A stretch of DNA of 46,690 nucleotides from an uncultured Phocaeicola sp. (GCA_948956705.1 CARCZS010000022.1:1-46690), one strand, 5' to 3'. Counted from the first letter of the stretch, positions 1 to 8,349 are shown. The notes: generated by a model not told the origin, from the letters alone. Translations and numbers: made by a program.

Positions 1-303
1 GCTCTGCTCTGACACGCAGGAACCCGTGTGTCGGATGACCTCGCCACAAAGACCGTCAATACCTTTATGGAAATTACAACCTTGGGGATAAAGGTAATAA
101 GACCAAAAAGGACTGCTGCGGAAAAGGCCAAGACCTAAAGGGAGAAGTAGGTCCTGAGGGGAATGGATACCAAGGCTGGAAGACGAAACTTTATAACGAC
201 GGCCGCCATCAAATATGAAAAGAACAGAATCAAAATGGTTAGACTCGGAAAAGAGAGTACGTAGTTTATCACTTTCGCTAGAAAATTCTAATACTGAACA
301 CAT
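1..303 (-). CDS. IS66-type TnpB-like protein, partial (runs off the window's left edge)
   Basis: I found this by reading the minus strand from the ATG at 303-301; the frame stays open for 101 codons to the window edge. Residues about 77-93 contain YPQGCNFHKGIDGLCGEV. This resembles the conserved start of IS66 Orf2/TnpB proteins, where a short strand is followed by D(M/F)RK(S/G)xDGL. In that family the protein is an accessory factor needed for transposition, with no known catalytic activity. Here about 70 extra residues precede the motif, whereas TnpB normally begins almost directly with it. The extension could be a fused upstream frame or a divergent subfamily. The remaining transposase genes would lie left of the window. 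Confidence 0.5.
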   Translation of the reverse strand, partial: MCSVLEFSSESDKLRTLFSESNHFDSVLFIFDGGRRYKVSSSSLGIHSPQDLLLPLGLGLFRSSPFWSYYLYPQGCNFHKGIDGLCGEVIRHTGSCVSEQS

Positions 304-383
304 AATGGATTAAGATTATAATGAAGCCACAAAGGTAGGAAGGAAAAGAGGGGAAAAAAACACGCACGAGGCCGAATGCTTAC
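1..383 (-). mobile_element. Probable IS66-family insertion sequence, one end
   Basis: The tnpB-like frame at 1-303 is followed, about 75 bases outside its start, by GCTTAC at 378-383. Read on the minus strand this is GTAAGC, the kind of terminus expected for IS66 elements, whose tips usually start GTAA. The element would therefore end at 383. IS66 elements duplicate 8 bp of target, so 384-391 would be one copy of the duplication. The other end is outside the window, so neither the repeat pair nor the duplication can be confirmed. Confidence 0.4.
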
Positions 384-406
384 CTTTTATATGTTTGTAA
401 TTGCTT

Positions 407-494
407 ATTCACCACTGTGACTAAGTTTAATTACAGTAGTGGTTAAAGTTAACTACAATAGTGATTAGACTTAATTACATTCGTGATTAACAGA
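407..494. repeat. Four imperfect 22-bp tandem repeats
   Basis: Units lie at 407-428, 429-450, 451-472 and 473-494. Each has the shape AANTACANTAGTGNTTANACTT, with the first unit the most divergent. Within each 22-mer, two 11-bp halves carry TNAC and GTGNTTA words, so one face of the helix repeats every two turns. There is no coding frame across it and no spacer structure, so it is not a CRISPR array. It may be a protein-binding array or a remnant next to the IS end. Confidence 0.7.
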
Positions 495-812
495 TATTGA
501 ACTTTTAATCGTCAAAGAAGAACAGTATGACACAAACTACGGCACCGTTATTTATGCCGTTTGTGCAAGGAAGAAAAACTGAAAAAACAGGGGGCTTACC
601 AAATAACCGGTTTATAGGCTTGTGAATGTATATTATATTGTGAATGAGTGTCTTAAGAGATGAGAATGAGGTGTGAGGGTAATGACTTTACAATGAGTGG
701 GTTATAGTTGGAAATGAGGGCATGAGTGGGAACAACTTATAGAGCATCATTATGACATATTTAAGTATGCTCAGCATAGATGCCCCATACATTATCTTGC
801 TGTAATGTATAG

Positions 813-860
813 AAAAGAGCCGTATCATTACTCGGGAGTAGAGTTGATACGGCTCTTTTT
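813..860. terminator. Strong bidirectional rho-independent terminator
   Basis: Arms 813-827 and 845-859 are perfect 15-bp complements (AAAAGAGCCGTATCA and its reverse complement). The A-run on the left and the T-run on the right make it work on either strand. No gene in the window clearly ends into it from the left. Confidence 0.8.
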
Positions 861-870
861 ATGGCTGATA

Positions 871-935
871 AAGGGTGTCAAAGTAGCCTTGGATGAAAAG
901 TCCTTTTCCTCAAAGGTTGTGTTTTGACACCCTTT
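871..935 (-). terminator. Terminator downstream of the S41 protease gene
   Basis: The outer arms AAGGGTGTCAAA (871-882) and TTTGACACCCTT (923-934) pair, and a second hairpin (GGATGAAAAG with CTTTTCC) sits in the loop. It lies 25 bases past the stop codon of the minus-strand protease gene, which it probably terminates. Confidence 0.65.
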
Positions 936-959
936 TCTTTTTATCAGGATGGGATTGTT

Positions 960-3900
960 TTATTTCTTTTCCCCTATTGTTTTCAGCATTTCTTGTACGG
1001 CTGCTTCCAACTGCTGGTCTTCACCTGCCAATGCCTTTTCTGGAGTATTATAAACTTCAATGTCTGGAGAAAGTTGGTGATTTTCCGCATATTGTCCACG
1101 CATATCCATACAACCCACTTGAGGAATACCGAACACAATGCTCGGGTCGATCTGGTTTTCCCACCATACGGCAGTCATTGTGCCCGGAACCGGAGCACCA
1201 ATCAGTTTGCCTATCTTTAATTCCTTGTAAACCCATGGGAAGCCATGTGCGTTACTGTAATTGTCCTCGCATACCAATACGCAGGATGGCTTGAGCCATT
1301 TATTGAATGGGTCGCTGCCTATGTATTGTCCGCGTGGAACGAAACGCTGATATTCCTTGCCGCTTAATAAAGTGGCCAAGTCATCATGTAGCCATCCGCC
1401 TCCATTGTGGCGTGTGTCTACAATAATAGCTTCTTTGTTGCGGCAGCGTCCCAATACTTCACTATATACTTCGCGGAAACTTTGACTGTCCATGCCTTTT
1501 ACGTGTACATAGCCGATGCGGCCTTCGGATAACTTATCGACTATATTGCGGCAACGTTCTACCCAACGTTTGTACAGCAAGTTACTTTGTTCGCCCATGC
1601 TGATAGCTTTGATGGTGATATCAAAACGTTTGCCGGTAGCCGGATTATATATGGCCAGTAACACTTTTCTTCCGGCTTTGCCTTCCAGCAGCGGGAAGTA
1701 GTCTTGCCCTTTCACGATAGGTTTGCCGTCAATTTTCTCGATGATGCAACCGGGAGTAACATCCGTTTTTTTCACGGCAAATGGGCCTTTTGCCAATATT
1801 TCTTTAATTTTTAACCCGTCACCATCATAAGTTTCATCATAGAATACTCCTAGGGTCGCTGTGGATAGTATAGGGCCGTTTGAGTAGTAACGTGCTCCGG
1901 TGTGCGAACCGTTTAACTCACCCAGCATTTCACTCAGCATTTCCTGAAAATCATAATTGTTATTGATGTATGGAAGAAAGCGTGCGTATGCTTCGTGATA
2001 GCCTTTCCAGTCTACTCCGTGCAGATCTTTTACATAGAATTTATCTTCTACTTGTTGCCATACATGATCGAAAATATATTCGCGTTCACCATAGGGTTGG
2101 TAGTCGAAGAAAGCTTCGAATTCTACAGGTTTGGTTTCACCACTGCTGACAGTGACTTTCTTGATACCACCTTGGCTGCAAAGGAACAGATTCTCGCCTT
2201 TCTTATCAGGAAGCAGGGCTCCGCCACCGACTTTTTTCATGACGATTTTAGTCTTGTTTTCTTTAAGATCGTGTTCCCATAAATCATATCCGCTTTCGAA
2301 GGCTGCTTGATAATATAGTTTGTCACCCTTCGGAGTTAATACAGCATCTCCCAATCGTGAAGAATTTACAGTCAGACGAATCACACGGTCACGGCTGTTT
2401 TCAAGGTCGAAAACCAGTGGCTTTACTTCCTTCTTGTCATCTTCTTTCTTGGAGTCTTTCTTTTTATCTTTTTTATGATCGGCCTTCTCCTTCTCTTCAC
2501 TCTTCTCTTTGTCTTTCTTTTCCGAGTCTTCCAGTAAGGCAAGCTCTTCCTTGCTCATTCTGAAACGGTCGTATGCGTCCAGGTCGAAGAACATGATATA
2601 GATATCCGCTTCAGCACCCCAGCTTCCGTGACTGCGGAATCCTGCGCGGTCACTTTCCCAAATCATGGCTTTTCCATCCAATACCCATTTGGCATTGCCG
2701 TCACTGTATCCACTTTCGGTCAGATTATGAATTTCTCCGTTACCAGATGCGTTGACCAGTGCAACATCCTTGTTATTCCATCCGCCAATACCTATGTAGT
2801 TGGTAAGAATCCATTTGCTGTCCGGACTCCATTGATACCATTGGTCGCCGTCACTATAAGAATATTCGTACTTGCCGTCCATGACGGTGCGTACAGCTTT
2901 TGATTTCAGATTCAGAACACGGATGGTAGTACGGTTTTCAAGAAAGGCTACTTCTTTGCCGTCAGGACTGTATTGAGGTTGGAATGAAGTGATATCCGAA
3001 TTGGTCAGTCTTTCCTCTTTGATATCGGTTGCGTAAGCGAACTGTTTTTCTTCCTTTTTAGCTAGACTGGTTTGATAAATCTGCCATAATCCGTTTCTTT
3101 CGGAAGCGTAAACAATACTTCTTCCGTCCGGAGAAAAGTGAATATCGCGTTCCTGTTGCGGAGTATTGGTGATTTGTTTGGTAGTGCTGTATTCTGTTGA
3201 TGTGACATATACATCTCCGCGTAGTACAAAAGCAATTTCCTTTGCATCGGGCGAAAGGGATATCTCTGTTGCTCCGCTACGCTTGATCTGGCGGATGAGA
3301 TCTTTGTCGTTCTTGTCGGTGACAATGGAAATCTGAACTTTTTGCGGAATGGCACCTTCTTTTACCGTGTAGATTTCGCCATCATATCCATAGCATAATG
3401 TTCCATTGGAGGCGGCACTCAGGAAGCGTACCGGATGTTTGGTATGGTTGGTAATTTGTTTGGATGTATTACCGTCAATATCACGTTTGAAAATATTAAA
3501 TGAGCCTTTTTCCTCACTTAAATAATAGAATGATTTATCATCTGAAGCCCAAACGGGAGTGCGGTCCTCACCATTGAAAGCAGTTTGTTTGCGAAAGGTA
3601 CGGTTTCCATTCAGAGAACACAGCCAAATATCGCGGGTAATGGATGAAGTGTGATGTTTACGCCAAGGGTCTTCATATCCTTTTTTGTCATGGTAGAGTA
3701 AAGTATTGCCTGTATGATTGATACTGATATCTTCCATCGGCATGGAAGAGAAGAGGATGGGGCGTCCGCCTTCGGTATTGACTTCATATACTTGTTGGAA
3801 TTGTCCGGAGGGGAATTGTGCGTCTTCTGCTGTTGGCATTATATTGGCTAGAAACAGAATGTGTCCGGCATCTTTATAAGCCACCGGTGTTTCATTACCC

Positions 3901-4220
3901 GAATGGGTAGTTAATCTTTTGGGGATACCCCCTTCCTTGTTTACCTCAAAAATATCCATACTTCCCATTCGGTCTGATGCGAAAGCAATTTTTTTTCCGT
4001 CAGGGCTCCAGATGGGTTTGGTGTCGTGGGCAGGGTTGGTTGTAATCTGACTGGCCCTGCCGCCTGTAGAGGGTACTGTGTAGATGTCACCTTTATAGGT
4101 GAATGCGATGGTGGTTCCATCCGGAGAAATGGCACAATAACGCATCCATAATGGATTGTCCTGTGCATACGTGGAAATTGACAACAAAATTGCCGCCACA
4201 CCTAGTAGCTGTCTTTTCAT
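960..4220 (-). CDS. Tricorn-like S41 family protease with WD40-like beta-propeller repeats
   Basis: This is a 1086-residue secreted or periplasmic serine protease, presumably acting on peptides. A signal peptide (residues 1-19, ending STYA-QD) leads into a long run of PD40/TolB-like propeller repeats (about 30-540, many SPDGK motifs). A Lys/Glu-rich linker follows at about 555-600. Next are a tricorn C1-type region with the Ser772-His773 pair (GSHTG), a PDZ domain (about 790-870) and the S41 core with the candidate nucleophile Ser989 in NYSNAHG. This order matches tricorn protease homologues of Bacteroidetes. The highly charged linker is a local insertion. It is the last gene of a minus-strand run, 29 bases after the 88-residue protein, so co-transcription is likely. 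Confidence 0.88.
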   Translation of the reverse strand: MKRQLLGVAAILLSISTYAQDNPLWMRYCAISPDGTTIAFTYKGDIYTVPSTGGRASQITTNPAHDTKPIWSPDGKKIAFASDRMGSMDIFEVNKEGGIPKRLTTHSGNETPVAYKDAGHILFLANIMPTAEDAQFPSGQFQQVYEVNTEGGRPILFSSMPMEDISINHTGNTLLYHDKKGYEDPWRKHHTSSITRDIWLCSLNGNRTFRKQTAFNGEDRTPVWASDDKSFYYLSEEKGSFNIFKRDIDGNTSKQITNHTKHPVRFLSAASNGTLCYGYDGEIYTVKEGAIPQKVQISIVTDKNDKDLIRQIKRSGATEISLSPDAKEIAFVLRGDVYVTSTEYSTTKQITNTPQQERDIHFSPDGRSIVYASERNGLWQIYQTSLAKKEEKQFAYATDIKEERLTNSDITSFQPQYSPDGKEVAFLENRTTIRVLNLKSKAVRTVMDGKYEYSYSDGDQWYQWSPDSKWILTNYIGIGGWNNKDVALVNASGNGEIHNLTESGYSDGNAKWVLDGKAMIWESDRAGFRSHGSWGAEADIYIMFFDLDAYDRFRMSKEELALLEDSEKKDKEKSEEKEKADHKKDKKKDSKKEDDKKEVKPLVFDLENSRDRVIRLTVNSSRLGDAVLTPKGDKLYYQAAFESGYDLWEHDLKENKTKIVMKKVGGGALLPDKKGENLFLCSQGGIKKVTVSSGETKPVEFEAFFDYQPYGEREYIFDHVWQQVEDKFYVKDLHGVDWKGYHEAYARFLPYINNNYDFQEMLSEMLGELNGSHTGARYYSNGPILSTATLGVFYDETYDGDGLKIKEILAKGPFAVKKTDVTPGCIIEKIDGKPIVKGQDYFPLLEGKAGRKVLLAIYNPATGKRFDITIKAISMGEQSNLLYKRWVERCRNIVDKLSEGRIGYVHVKGMDSQSFREVYSEVLGRCRNKEAIIVDTRHNGGGWLHDDLATLLSGKEYQRFVPRGQYIGSDPFNKWLKPSCVLVCEDNYSNAHGFPWVYKELKIGKLIGAPVPGTMTAVWWENQIDPSIVFGIPQVGCMDMRGQYAENHQLSPDIEVYNTPEKALAGEDQQLEAAVQEMLKTIGEKK

Positions 4221-4249
4221 GTGGATAAAATGTTGTGGTTAATACTAAG

Positions 4250-4516
4250 TTATTTCTTTTTTTTCAGGAAATATCCTCTGATTCTTTGCATGATCTTGAT
4301 ACCGGTCCGTACTCCGTCATAAACGGCGATTCCTGTATTGATATGTTGCATAATGCCTTCTACGCCTCCTTTGTGTTCTACAGGCGCAAAAAGTTCATGT
4401 ATGGTTTGTACCATTTCTTTTTTAGCTTGCTGTACTTCTTCCAACTTCTCAGCTTTTCGTTGTGCTATCACTTCCAAAGTGATGATGGGCGTTTTATTAG
4501 GAGTATTCTCTTTCAT
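4250..4516 (-). CDS. Small hypothetical protein in the YtxH/holin-X operon
   Basis: This is an 88-residue protein that I do not recognise by family. Its N-terminal half is a charged, probably coiled-coil helix rich in Glu, Lys and Gln. The C-terminal part (GGVEGIMQHINTGIAVYDGVRTGIK, split by Gly) is amphipathic and ends in a run of lysines. It has no signal peptide. Its start lies 2 bases after the stop codon of the holin-X-like gene, so the two are probably translationally coupled. By context it may be a partner of the two envelope proteins upstream of it. Small genes of this kind commonly accompany YtxH and holin-X genes in Bacteroides. Confidence 0.75.
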   Translation of the reverse strand: MKENTPNKTPIITLEVIAQRKAEKLEEVQQAKKEMVQTIHELFAPVEHKGGVEGIMQHINTGIAVYDGVRTGIKIMQRIRGYFLKKKK

Positions 4517-4518
4517 AA

Positions 4519-4875
4519 TCAGTTGTCATTTAAAAGCAAGTTGGCAAGGAAATTTACCATAGGCTGAACAATCAGCCGTTTGCGGAATAAAACGATTAAC
4601 AGAATCAGCAGAATAATGCATCCGGTAATGATTCCATAACTGGCCATAAGCCCGCCTACATGAGGTGCGAGTACATAGGCCAATGTAAATGATAAGTAGA
4701 AAAGGGCGATAATACCTAATATCAATAATATAAAGACAAGGATGAGGGTTGATATCAGTATAGTAAGTTTTTCTACTAAATGTAGTTTTACATAATCCTT
4801 TTGTAACTCTGCGTACTTTTTAAGCTCTGCCAGAAGTTGTTGCAGATTATCTATATTTTTATCGTTTGCAAACAT
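4519..4875 (-). CDS. Phage holin superfamily III (holin-X, DUF1469)-like membrane protein
   Basis: This is a 118-residue protein. Residues 1-30 form a charged helix (NIDNLQQLLAELKKYAEL). Two long hydrophobic segments follow, at about 34-62 and 72-96, and the tail is short and basic. The layout matches the actinobacterial/Bacteroidetes holin-X family (PF07332), integral membrane proteins of unknown, probably non-phage, function. It sits in a YtxH, holin-X, small protein order that is common in Bacteroidetes and is often linked to envelope stress. A strong hairpin separates it from the ytxH-like gene. Confidence 0.8.
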   Translation of the reverse strand: MFANDKNIDNLQQLLAELKKYAELQKDYVKLHLVEKLTILISTLILVFILLILGIIALFYLSFTLAYVLAPHVGGLMASYGIITGCIILLILLIVLFRKRLIVQPMVNFLANLLLNDN

Positions 4876-4898
4876 GCGTGGAGTTTTGATTTAAAAAT

Positions 4899-4934
4899 TA
4901 TTGTCATTCCGGACTTGTATCCGGAATGACAATA
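4899..4934 (-). terminator. Hairpin between the ytxH-like and holin-X-like genes
   Basis: Arms of 15 bp (TATTGTCATTCCGGA and its complement) enclose the 6-base loop CTTGTA. On the minus strand the stem is followed by a T-rich stretch (ATTTTTAAA). It should reduce read-through from the ytxH-like gene into the genes after it, or stabilise the upstream message. Confidence 0.6.
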
Positions 4935-4952
4935 CACTTTTGTGGGCGTTGC

Positions 4953-5150
4953 TTATTCTTTTACCTCGGCTGCAATTTCATCGACCAGATTTTCCATATC
5001 TGTGCGACTTAATTTGATACCTCTTTTACGTAAAGCATCAGCAATTTTGCTACGAGTGTCTTCTCCGCTTTCAGGAGCAAATAAAATACCGGCTGCTGCA
5101 CCAACTACGGCTCCGCCTAGGAATGCAGCTAAAATACTTAATCCTTTCAT
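4953..5150 (-). CDS. YtxH domain protein
   Basis: This is a 65-residue protein. It has an N-terminal glycine/alanine-rich hydrophobic helix (about 3-25, GGAVVGAAAGILFAPESG) followed by a charged helical tail. The LFAPESGEDTR signature is typical of the YtxH family (PF12732), small membrane-anchored proteins tied to general stress responses in Gram-positive bacteria and widespread, with unknown role, in Bacteroidetes. It is the first gene of the minus-strand group. A promoter-like box TAGATTTG lies at 5174-5181 on the minus strand, 23 bases before the start. Confidence 0.82.
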   Translation of the reverse strand: MKGLSILAAFLGGAVVGAAAGILFAPESGEDTRSKIADALRKRGIKLSRTDMENLVDEIAAEVKE

Positions 5151-5298
5151 AGTTTTTTGTTTTTTGTACCTTACAAATCTAACAAATAAAACTGAATGTT
5201 GTTGTTTATTTTGTCTATTTTTGAATAGAAATTGGAGATTCTTCTCTGATTAACTAAATTTAACTCCGTTCTTGCTGTGAAAGCTGTTGATATATTGC

Positions 5299-5306
5299 TA
5301 CTTTTG
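5299..5306 (+). promoter_or_regulatory. Bacteroidetes -7 box upstream of the SPOR lipoprotein gene
   Basis: TACTTTTG fits the TAnnTTTG consensus and lies 54 bases before the ATG at 5361. A matching -33 TTTG at the usual 19-21 bp spacing is not clear, so this rests on one box. Confidence 0.45.
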
Positions 5307-5360
5307 CACCAATATAATGGAATTAAACTAGAGTATTAATTTATAAAAGATTGAGTAATC

Positions 5361-5858
5361 ATGAAAAAATTAGTTGTGTTGGGTATGGGATTGTGCGTAG
5401 CCTTGGCATTTTCCTCATGTAAATCTAGCGAAAGTGCTTACAAGAAGGCTTATGAAAAGGCAAAACAACAGGAATTGGCTGAAGCTCCTGCCGATCAGGT
5501 AGAAGCGACTCCGGTTGAAGCTGCTCCGGTAGTATCTGCCCCCGTGACAACTGCTCCTGTTGCCGGTCCGGTTCGCGAAGAGAAAGTAGAACTGGTTTCA
5601 GGTGACGGCTTAAAAGCATATAGTGTAGTATGTGGTAGCTTTGGCGTGAAAGCGAATGCGGAAGGTCTGAAACAATATTTGGATGGTCAAGGCTATAATG
5701 CCAAAGTGGTTTATAATGCTGAAAGAAATACGTATCGCGTTATAGCATCTTCATACGATGACCGTGCGGAGGCTACTCAGGCAAAGGAGGAATTTAAGGC
5801 AAAATATCCTAACCGTGACGATTTCCAAAAGGCATGGTTACTATATAGAGTATATTAA
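5361..5858 (+). CDS. SPOR domain lipoprotein
   Basis: This is a 165-residue protein that probably binds denuded septal peptidoglycan. A lipoprotein signal ends at Cys20 (AFSSC), so it should be lipid-anchored. A flexible Ala/Pro/Val-rich stretch (about 38-75) links the anchor to a C-terminal SPOR domain (about 85-160: YSVVCGSFG, then YRVIASSYDDRAEA). SPOR proteins act in cell division or envelope maintenance. It is a single-gene unit with its own promoter-like box upstream and a terminator directly downstream. Nothing in it looks damaged. Confidence 0.9.
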   Translation: MKKLVVLGMGLCVALAFSSCKSSESAYKKAYEKAKQQELAEAPADQVEATPVEAAPVVSAPVTTAPVAGPVREEKVELVSGDGLKAYSVVCGSFGVKANAEGLKQYLDGQGYNAKVVYNAERNTYRVIASSYDDRAEATQAKEEFKAKYPNRDDFQKAWLLYRVY

Positions 5859-5909
5859 TGATTTCTTTTTGGTAAATTAAGAAGAAAATATAGTCTATTT
5901 TTCTTTATT

Positions 5910-5944
5910 AAAAGCGGCAACTGTGAAGTTGCCGCTTTTTTTTA
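5910..5944 (+). terminator. Rho-independent terminator after the SPOR gene
   Basis: AAAAGCGGCAACT and AGTTGCCGCTTTT pair across a 3-4 base loop, followed by eight or more T. It lies 50 bases after the SPOR stop codon. Confidence 0.88.
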
Positions 5945-5983
5945 TAGCTTTGTCGGTTCTAAACAACAATAAAAACTAAGGGT

Positions 5984-6943
5984 ATGAAATATTATGGCAG
6001 ATTATCGGTCGCTGCTCTTTTGGCTATAGCACCGCTGTATGGCTTTGCCCAGGAAAAGGTGGTACCTATTAAATACGGAGATATGGATCAGTGGATAATC
6101 CGTAAGGTTCATGAGTCCGGTGTTATAGGCGGCAATACCAAACTTCTTTATGAGATAGGCCCTACAAAGGAAATAGATGGTAACAAACCTTATAAGAATA
6201 TGGGAGGGTCTCCTTGGGGAACCTCTAATGTGATGGCTAAGGTAGTGGGCATTGTTAAAACAAATAATTCTGTTTACAGGGACAAACGGGACAATGGATA
6301 TTGTGCTCGTCTGGAAACGCATATAGAGAGCGTCAAGGTATTGGGAATGGTGAATATTACTGTATTGGCAGCCGGATCCATTTATTTAGGTGATATGCTG
6401 GAGCCGATAACAGGAACCAAGAATGCTGAGAAGAATATGAATTGGGGAGTTCCTTTTACCCAACGTCCCAAAGCTGTCCGTTATGATTATAAGGTAAAGA
6501 TGTCTGGTGAGAAAGATCGTATCCGGTTGACAGGCTTCAGCAAGAAAGGTCAGGTGGCAGGGCAGGATTGTGCGATAACTGTTTTCTTTTTGCAAAAACG
6601 TATGGAGGACGCTGAAGGAAATATTACTGCGAAGAGGGTAGGAACTATGGTGGTGAAGTATGATAAGGACTCGGATGGTTGGGTGAATGGTGCTACTTAT
6701 GAAGTGCTGTATGGTGATATAACCAAGCATCCGTCTTATGATCATGAAACGATGGGGTTGAGAGAGAGAGATTATACTAGAAATAGTAAGGGAGAAAGTG
6801 TCTTGATTAAAGAAACAGGATGGGCGGGGGCCAATGAGAATCCTACCCACATGATACTGCAATTTTCGTCCAGTCATGGGGGAGCTTTTATCGGTTCTCC
6901 CGGAAATACGCTTTGGGTTGACAATGTGAAGCTGGTCTATTGA
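5984..6943 (+). CDS. PCMD domain secreted protein
   Basis: This is a 319-residue exported protein with a signal peptide ending at about residue 22 (PLYGFA-QE). The remainder resembles the PCMD domain (PF13201, 'putative carbohydrate metabolism domain'). That domain is a beta-sandwich-like module of Bacteroidetes surface proteins, which often ends in a strand such as LWVDNVKLVY, seen here at the C-terminus. Motifs GDMDQWIIR near the start and GNTLWVDN near the end fit the family. Its biochemical activity is unknown. It appears to be transcribed alone, between the SPOR terminator and the palindrome at 6971-7014. Confidence 0.7.
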   Translation: MKYYGRLSVAALLAIAPLYGFAQEKVVPIKYGDMDQWIIRKVHESGVIGGNTKLLYEIGPTKEIDGNKPYKNMGGSPWGTSNVMAKVVGIVKTNNSVYRDKRDNGYCARLETHIESVKVLGMVNITVLAAGSIYLGDMLEPITGTKNAEKNMNWGVPFTQRPKAVRYDYKVKMSGEKDRIRLTGFSKKGQVAGQDCAITVFFLQKRMEDAEGNITAKRVGTMVVKYDKDSDGWVNGATYEVLYGDITKHPSYDHETMGLRERDYTRNSKGESVLIKETGWAGANENPTHMILQFSSSHGGAFIGSPGNTLWVDNVKLVY

Positions 6944-6970
6944 AGATAAGTAAATGCTTTTGTTTGTGTA

Positions 6971-7014
6971 ATGTTGCAGGTGCAAGATATATATCTTGCA
7001 CCTGCAACATTATA
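6971..7014. repeat. Perfect 44-bp palindrome
   Basis: Both halves (22 bp each) match without a single mismatch around the centre ATATAT. It lies between the convergent PCMD gene and the OmpA operon. There is no T-run on either side, so it is not a standard intrinsic terminator. The rest of the 6944-7275 gap holds only the OmpA operon terminator near 7202-7243. Confidence 0.85.
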
Positions 7015-7201
7015 TGCCCTTTGCTTATATATCCTGGGAGTATTTTAAAAAAGCTTTTTGTTTGTGATATAGCCCGGTATCTTGTTACAAGATTCGGTAA
7101 ATGTTGCCTCAAGTTTCCGGAATTGTATAGCCGAGATTCGTAGATTCTTGTTATACGGTTTGTTTGCTGTTGCTGTTTGTGTGATTAAAATGCAGTTGAA
7201 G

Positions 7202-7243
7202 AAAAAAAAGAGGGAGCATCGTTTGTTACGATACCCCCTTCTT
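7202..7243 (-). terminator. Terminator of the OmpA operon
   Basis: On the minus strand, AAGGGGGTATCG pairs imperfectly with CGATGCTCCCTCTT across a 7-base loop and is followed by eight T. It lies about 33 bases past the OmpA stop codon. Confidence 0.75.
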
Positions 7244-7275
7244 TAATTTATCAGAGTTTTATCAGGTAGCAATGA

Positions 7276-8349
7276 TTATTTTACTTCCAGAATAACTACG
7301 CGGTTCAGATAGTTCTTGCCAAACATATTGTCTGTTCCACCCATAGCAACTTTTTCAAGTTGGCTTTCTTTTACGCCTTCTGCAACCAATGCATCGTAAA
7401 CAGCCTGAGCACGTTTTTCAGACAAAGTCTGGTTGAATGAAGCAGATCCTGTAGCTTTATCAGCGAAACCTGCGATTTTGTACTTAGCGTTAGGATTAGC
7501 TTTGATAGCTTTAGCCATTAACTGTACATTAACCATGCCTTCCGGACTGATCTTTGCTTTACCGATCTTGAAGAAGATAGCAACTTCTGCAGCGCTAGGA
7601 ACTTCTTTAATCACTTCCTTGACTACTTCTTTCGGAACTTCACGAACCACTTCCTTGATCACTTCTTTTTCTACTACACGGTCTTCAACTTTAGCAAACT
7701 TCTTGCCACCGAAGATGTAGCTGACACCAGCTGTCAACATACCTGTTCCTTCAGCTTTACGGTGGCTGCTGATATTACCAAAGATAGAGGGAGCAATAGC
7801 GCCGCGAGCTTCAACATCAATAGCCCAATATTTGTTAATGTTGAATTTCAAGCCTACACCGGCAGATGCACCGATACGTGCTCTTACTTTATTTTCACCT
7901 TCGGGAACCATTGTTCCATCATTTTTGATTGTTACATTCTGTGATTTAGCTACAGAAAGCATAGGACCGGCAAAACCGTAAACTTCAAAGAAACGGCTAG
8001 GATTAGCACCTGCAAACAGAGTTGACAAGTTTACCATAGCGTCGATATTAGCTCCTACATAATTCTTGTTGTGTTGGTAGTAACTGTTATCCAAGCACAA
8101 GTGTTGTGTGATACCATTTACTTGACCACGTATTCCCCATGTGGGAGTAATTAACTTACCCAAAGAGATACTGAAGTGAGGAGCCAGTTTATTGAAACCA
8201 TCGTTTTCAATAGCGTGGATACCTCCACCTACACTGACAAAGATGTTATCGCTCCATTTCGGAGTATAATAATTAGTATCTTGTGCCATAACCGTAGTTG
8301 CACAAGCTCCTGCCAACAAAAGTGACAGTGTTAAGAATTTATATTTCAT
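7276..8349 (-). CDS. OmpA family outer membrane protein
   Basis: This 357-residue protein probably links the outer membrane to peptidoglycan. I chose the ATG at 8349 rather than one 33 bases upstream because it opens directly with a signal peptide (MKYKFLTLSLLLAGA, cleaved near VMA-Q). An N-terminal eight-stranded-type beta-barrel (about 25-205) is followed by a Val/Lys/Glu linker of repeated KEV units (about 208-235). A C-terminal OmpA domain ends the protein; its Asp in GFADKA and Arg in NYLNRVV are the usual diaminopimelate-binding residues. It is the last gene of a three-gene minus-strand operon, 55 bases after the DUF3869 gene. Confidence 0.9.
   Translation of the reverse strand: MKYKFLTLSLLLAGACATTVMAQDTNYYTPKWSDNIFVSVGGGIHAIENDGFNKLAPHFSISLGKLITPTWGIRGQVNGITQHLCLDNSYYQHNKNYVGANIDAMVNLSTLFAGANPSRFFEVYGFAGPMLSVAKSQNVTIKNDGTMVPEGENKVRARIGASAGVGLKFNINKYWAIDVEARGAIAPSIFGNISSHRKAEGTGMLTAGVSYIFGGKKFAKVEDRVVEKEVIKEVVREVPKEVVKEVIKEVPSAAEVAIFFKIGKAKISPEGMVNVQLMAKAIKANPNAKYKIAGFADKATGSASFNQTLSEKRAQAVYDALVAEGVKESQLEKVAMGGTDNMFGKNYLNRVVILEVK

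Larger units (their letters stand above)
384..959. other. Gene-free region between the IS end and the S41 protease gene
   Basis: I see no credible coding frame here. It holds a 22-bp tandem repeat (407-494), a purine-rich stretch with repeated ATGAG-type words (620-735, including TTGTGAATG twice 19 bp apart), a small hairpin (787-810, 8-bp arms) and two strong terminator hairpins (813-860 and 871-935). The small hairpin directly before the 813-860 terminator could be the 3' end of a short untranslated transcript, but I find no clear promoter box in front of it. Confidence 0.6.

Noticed and set aside
407..494. CRISPR array
   Set aside because: The 22-bp units abut directly without spacers, and no cas genes are near.
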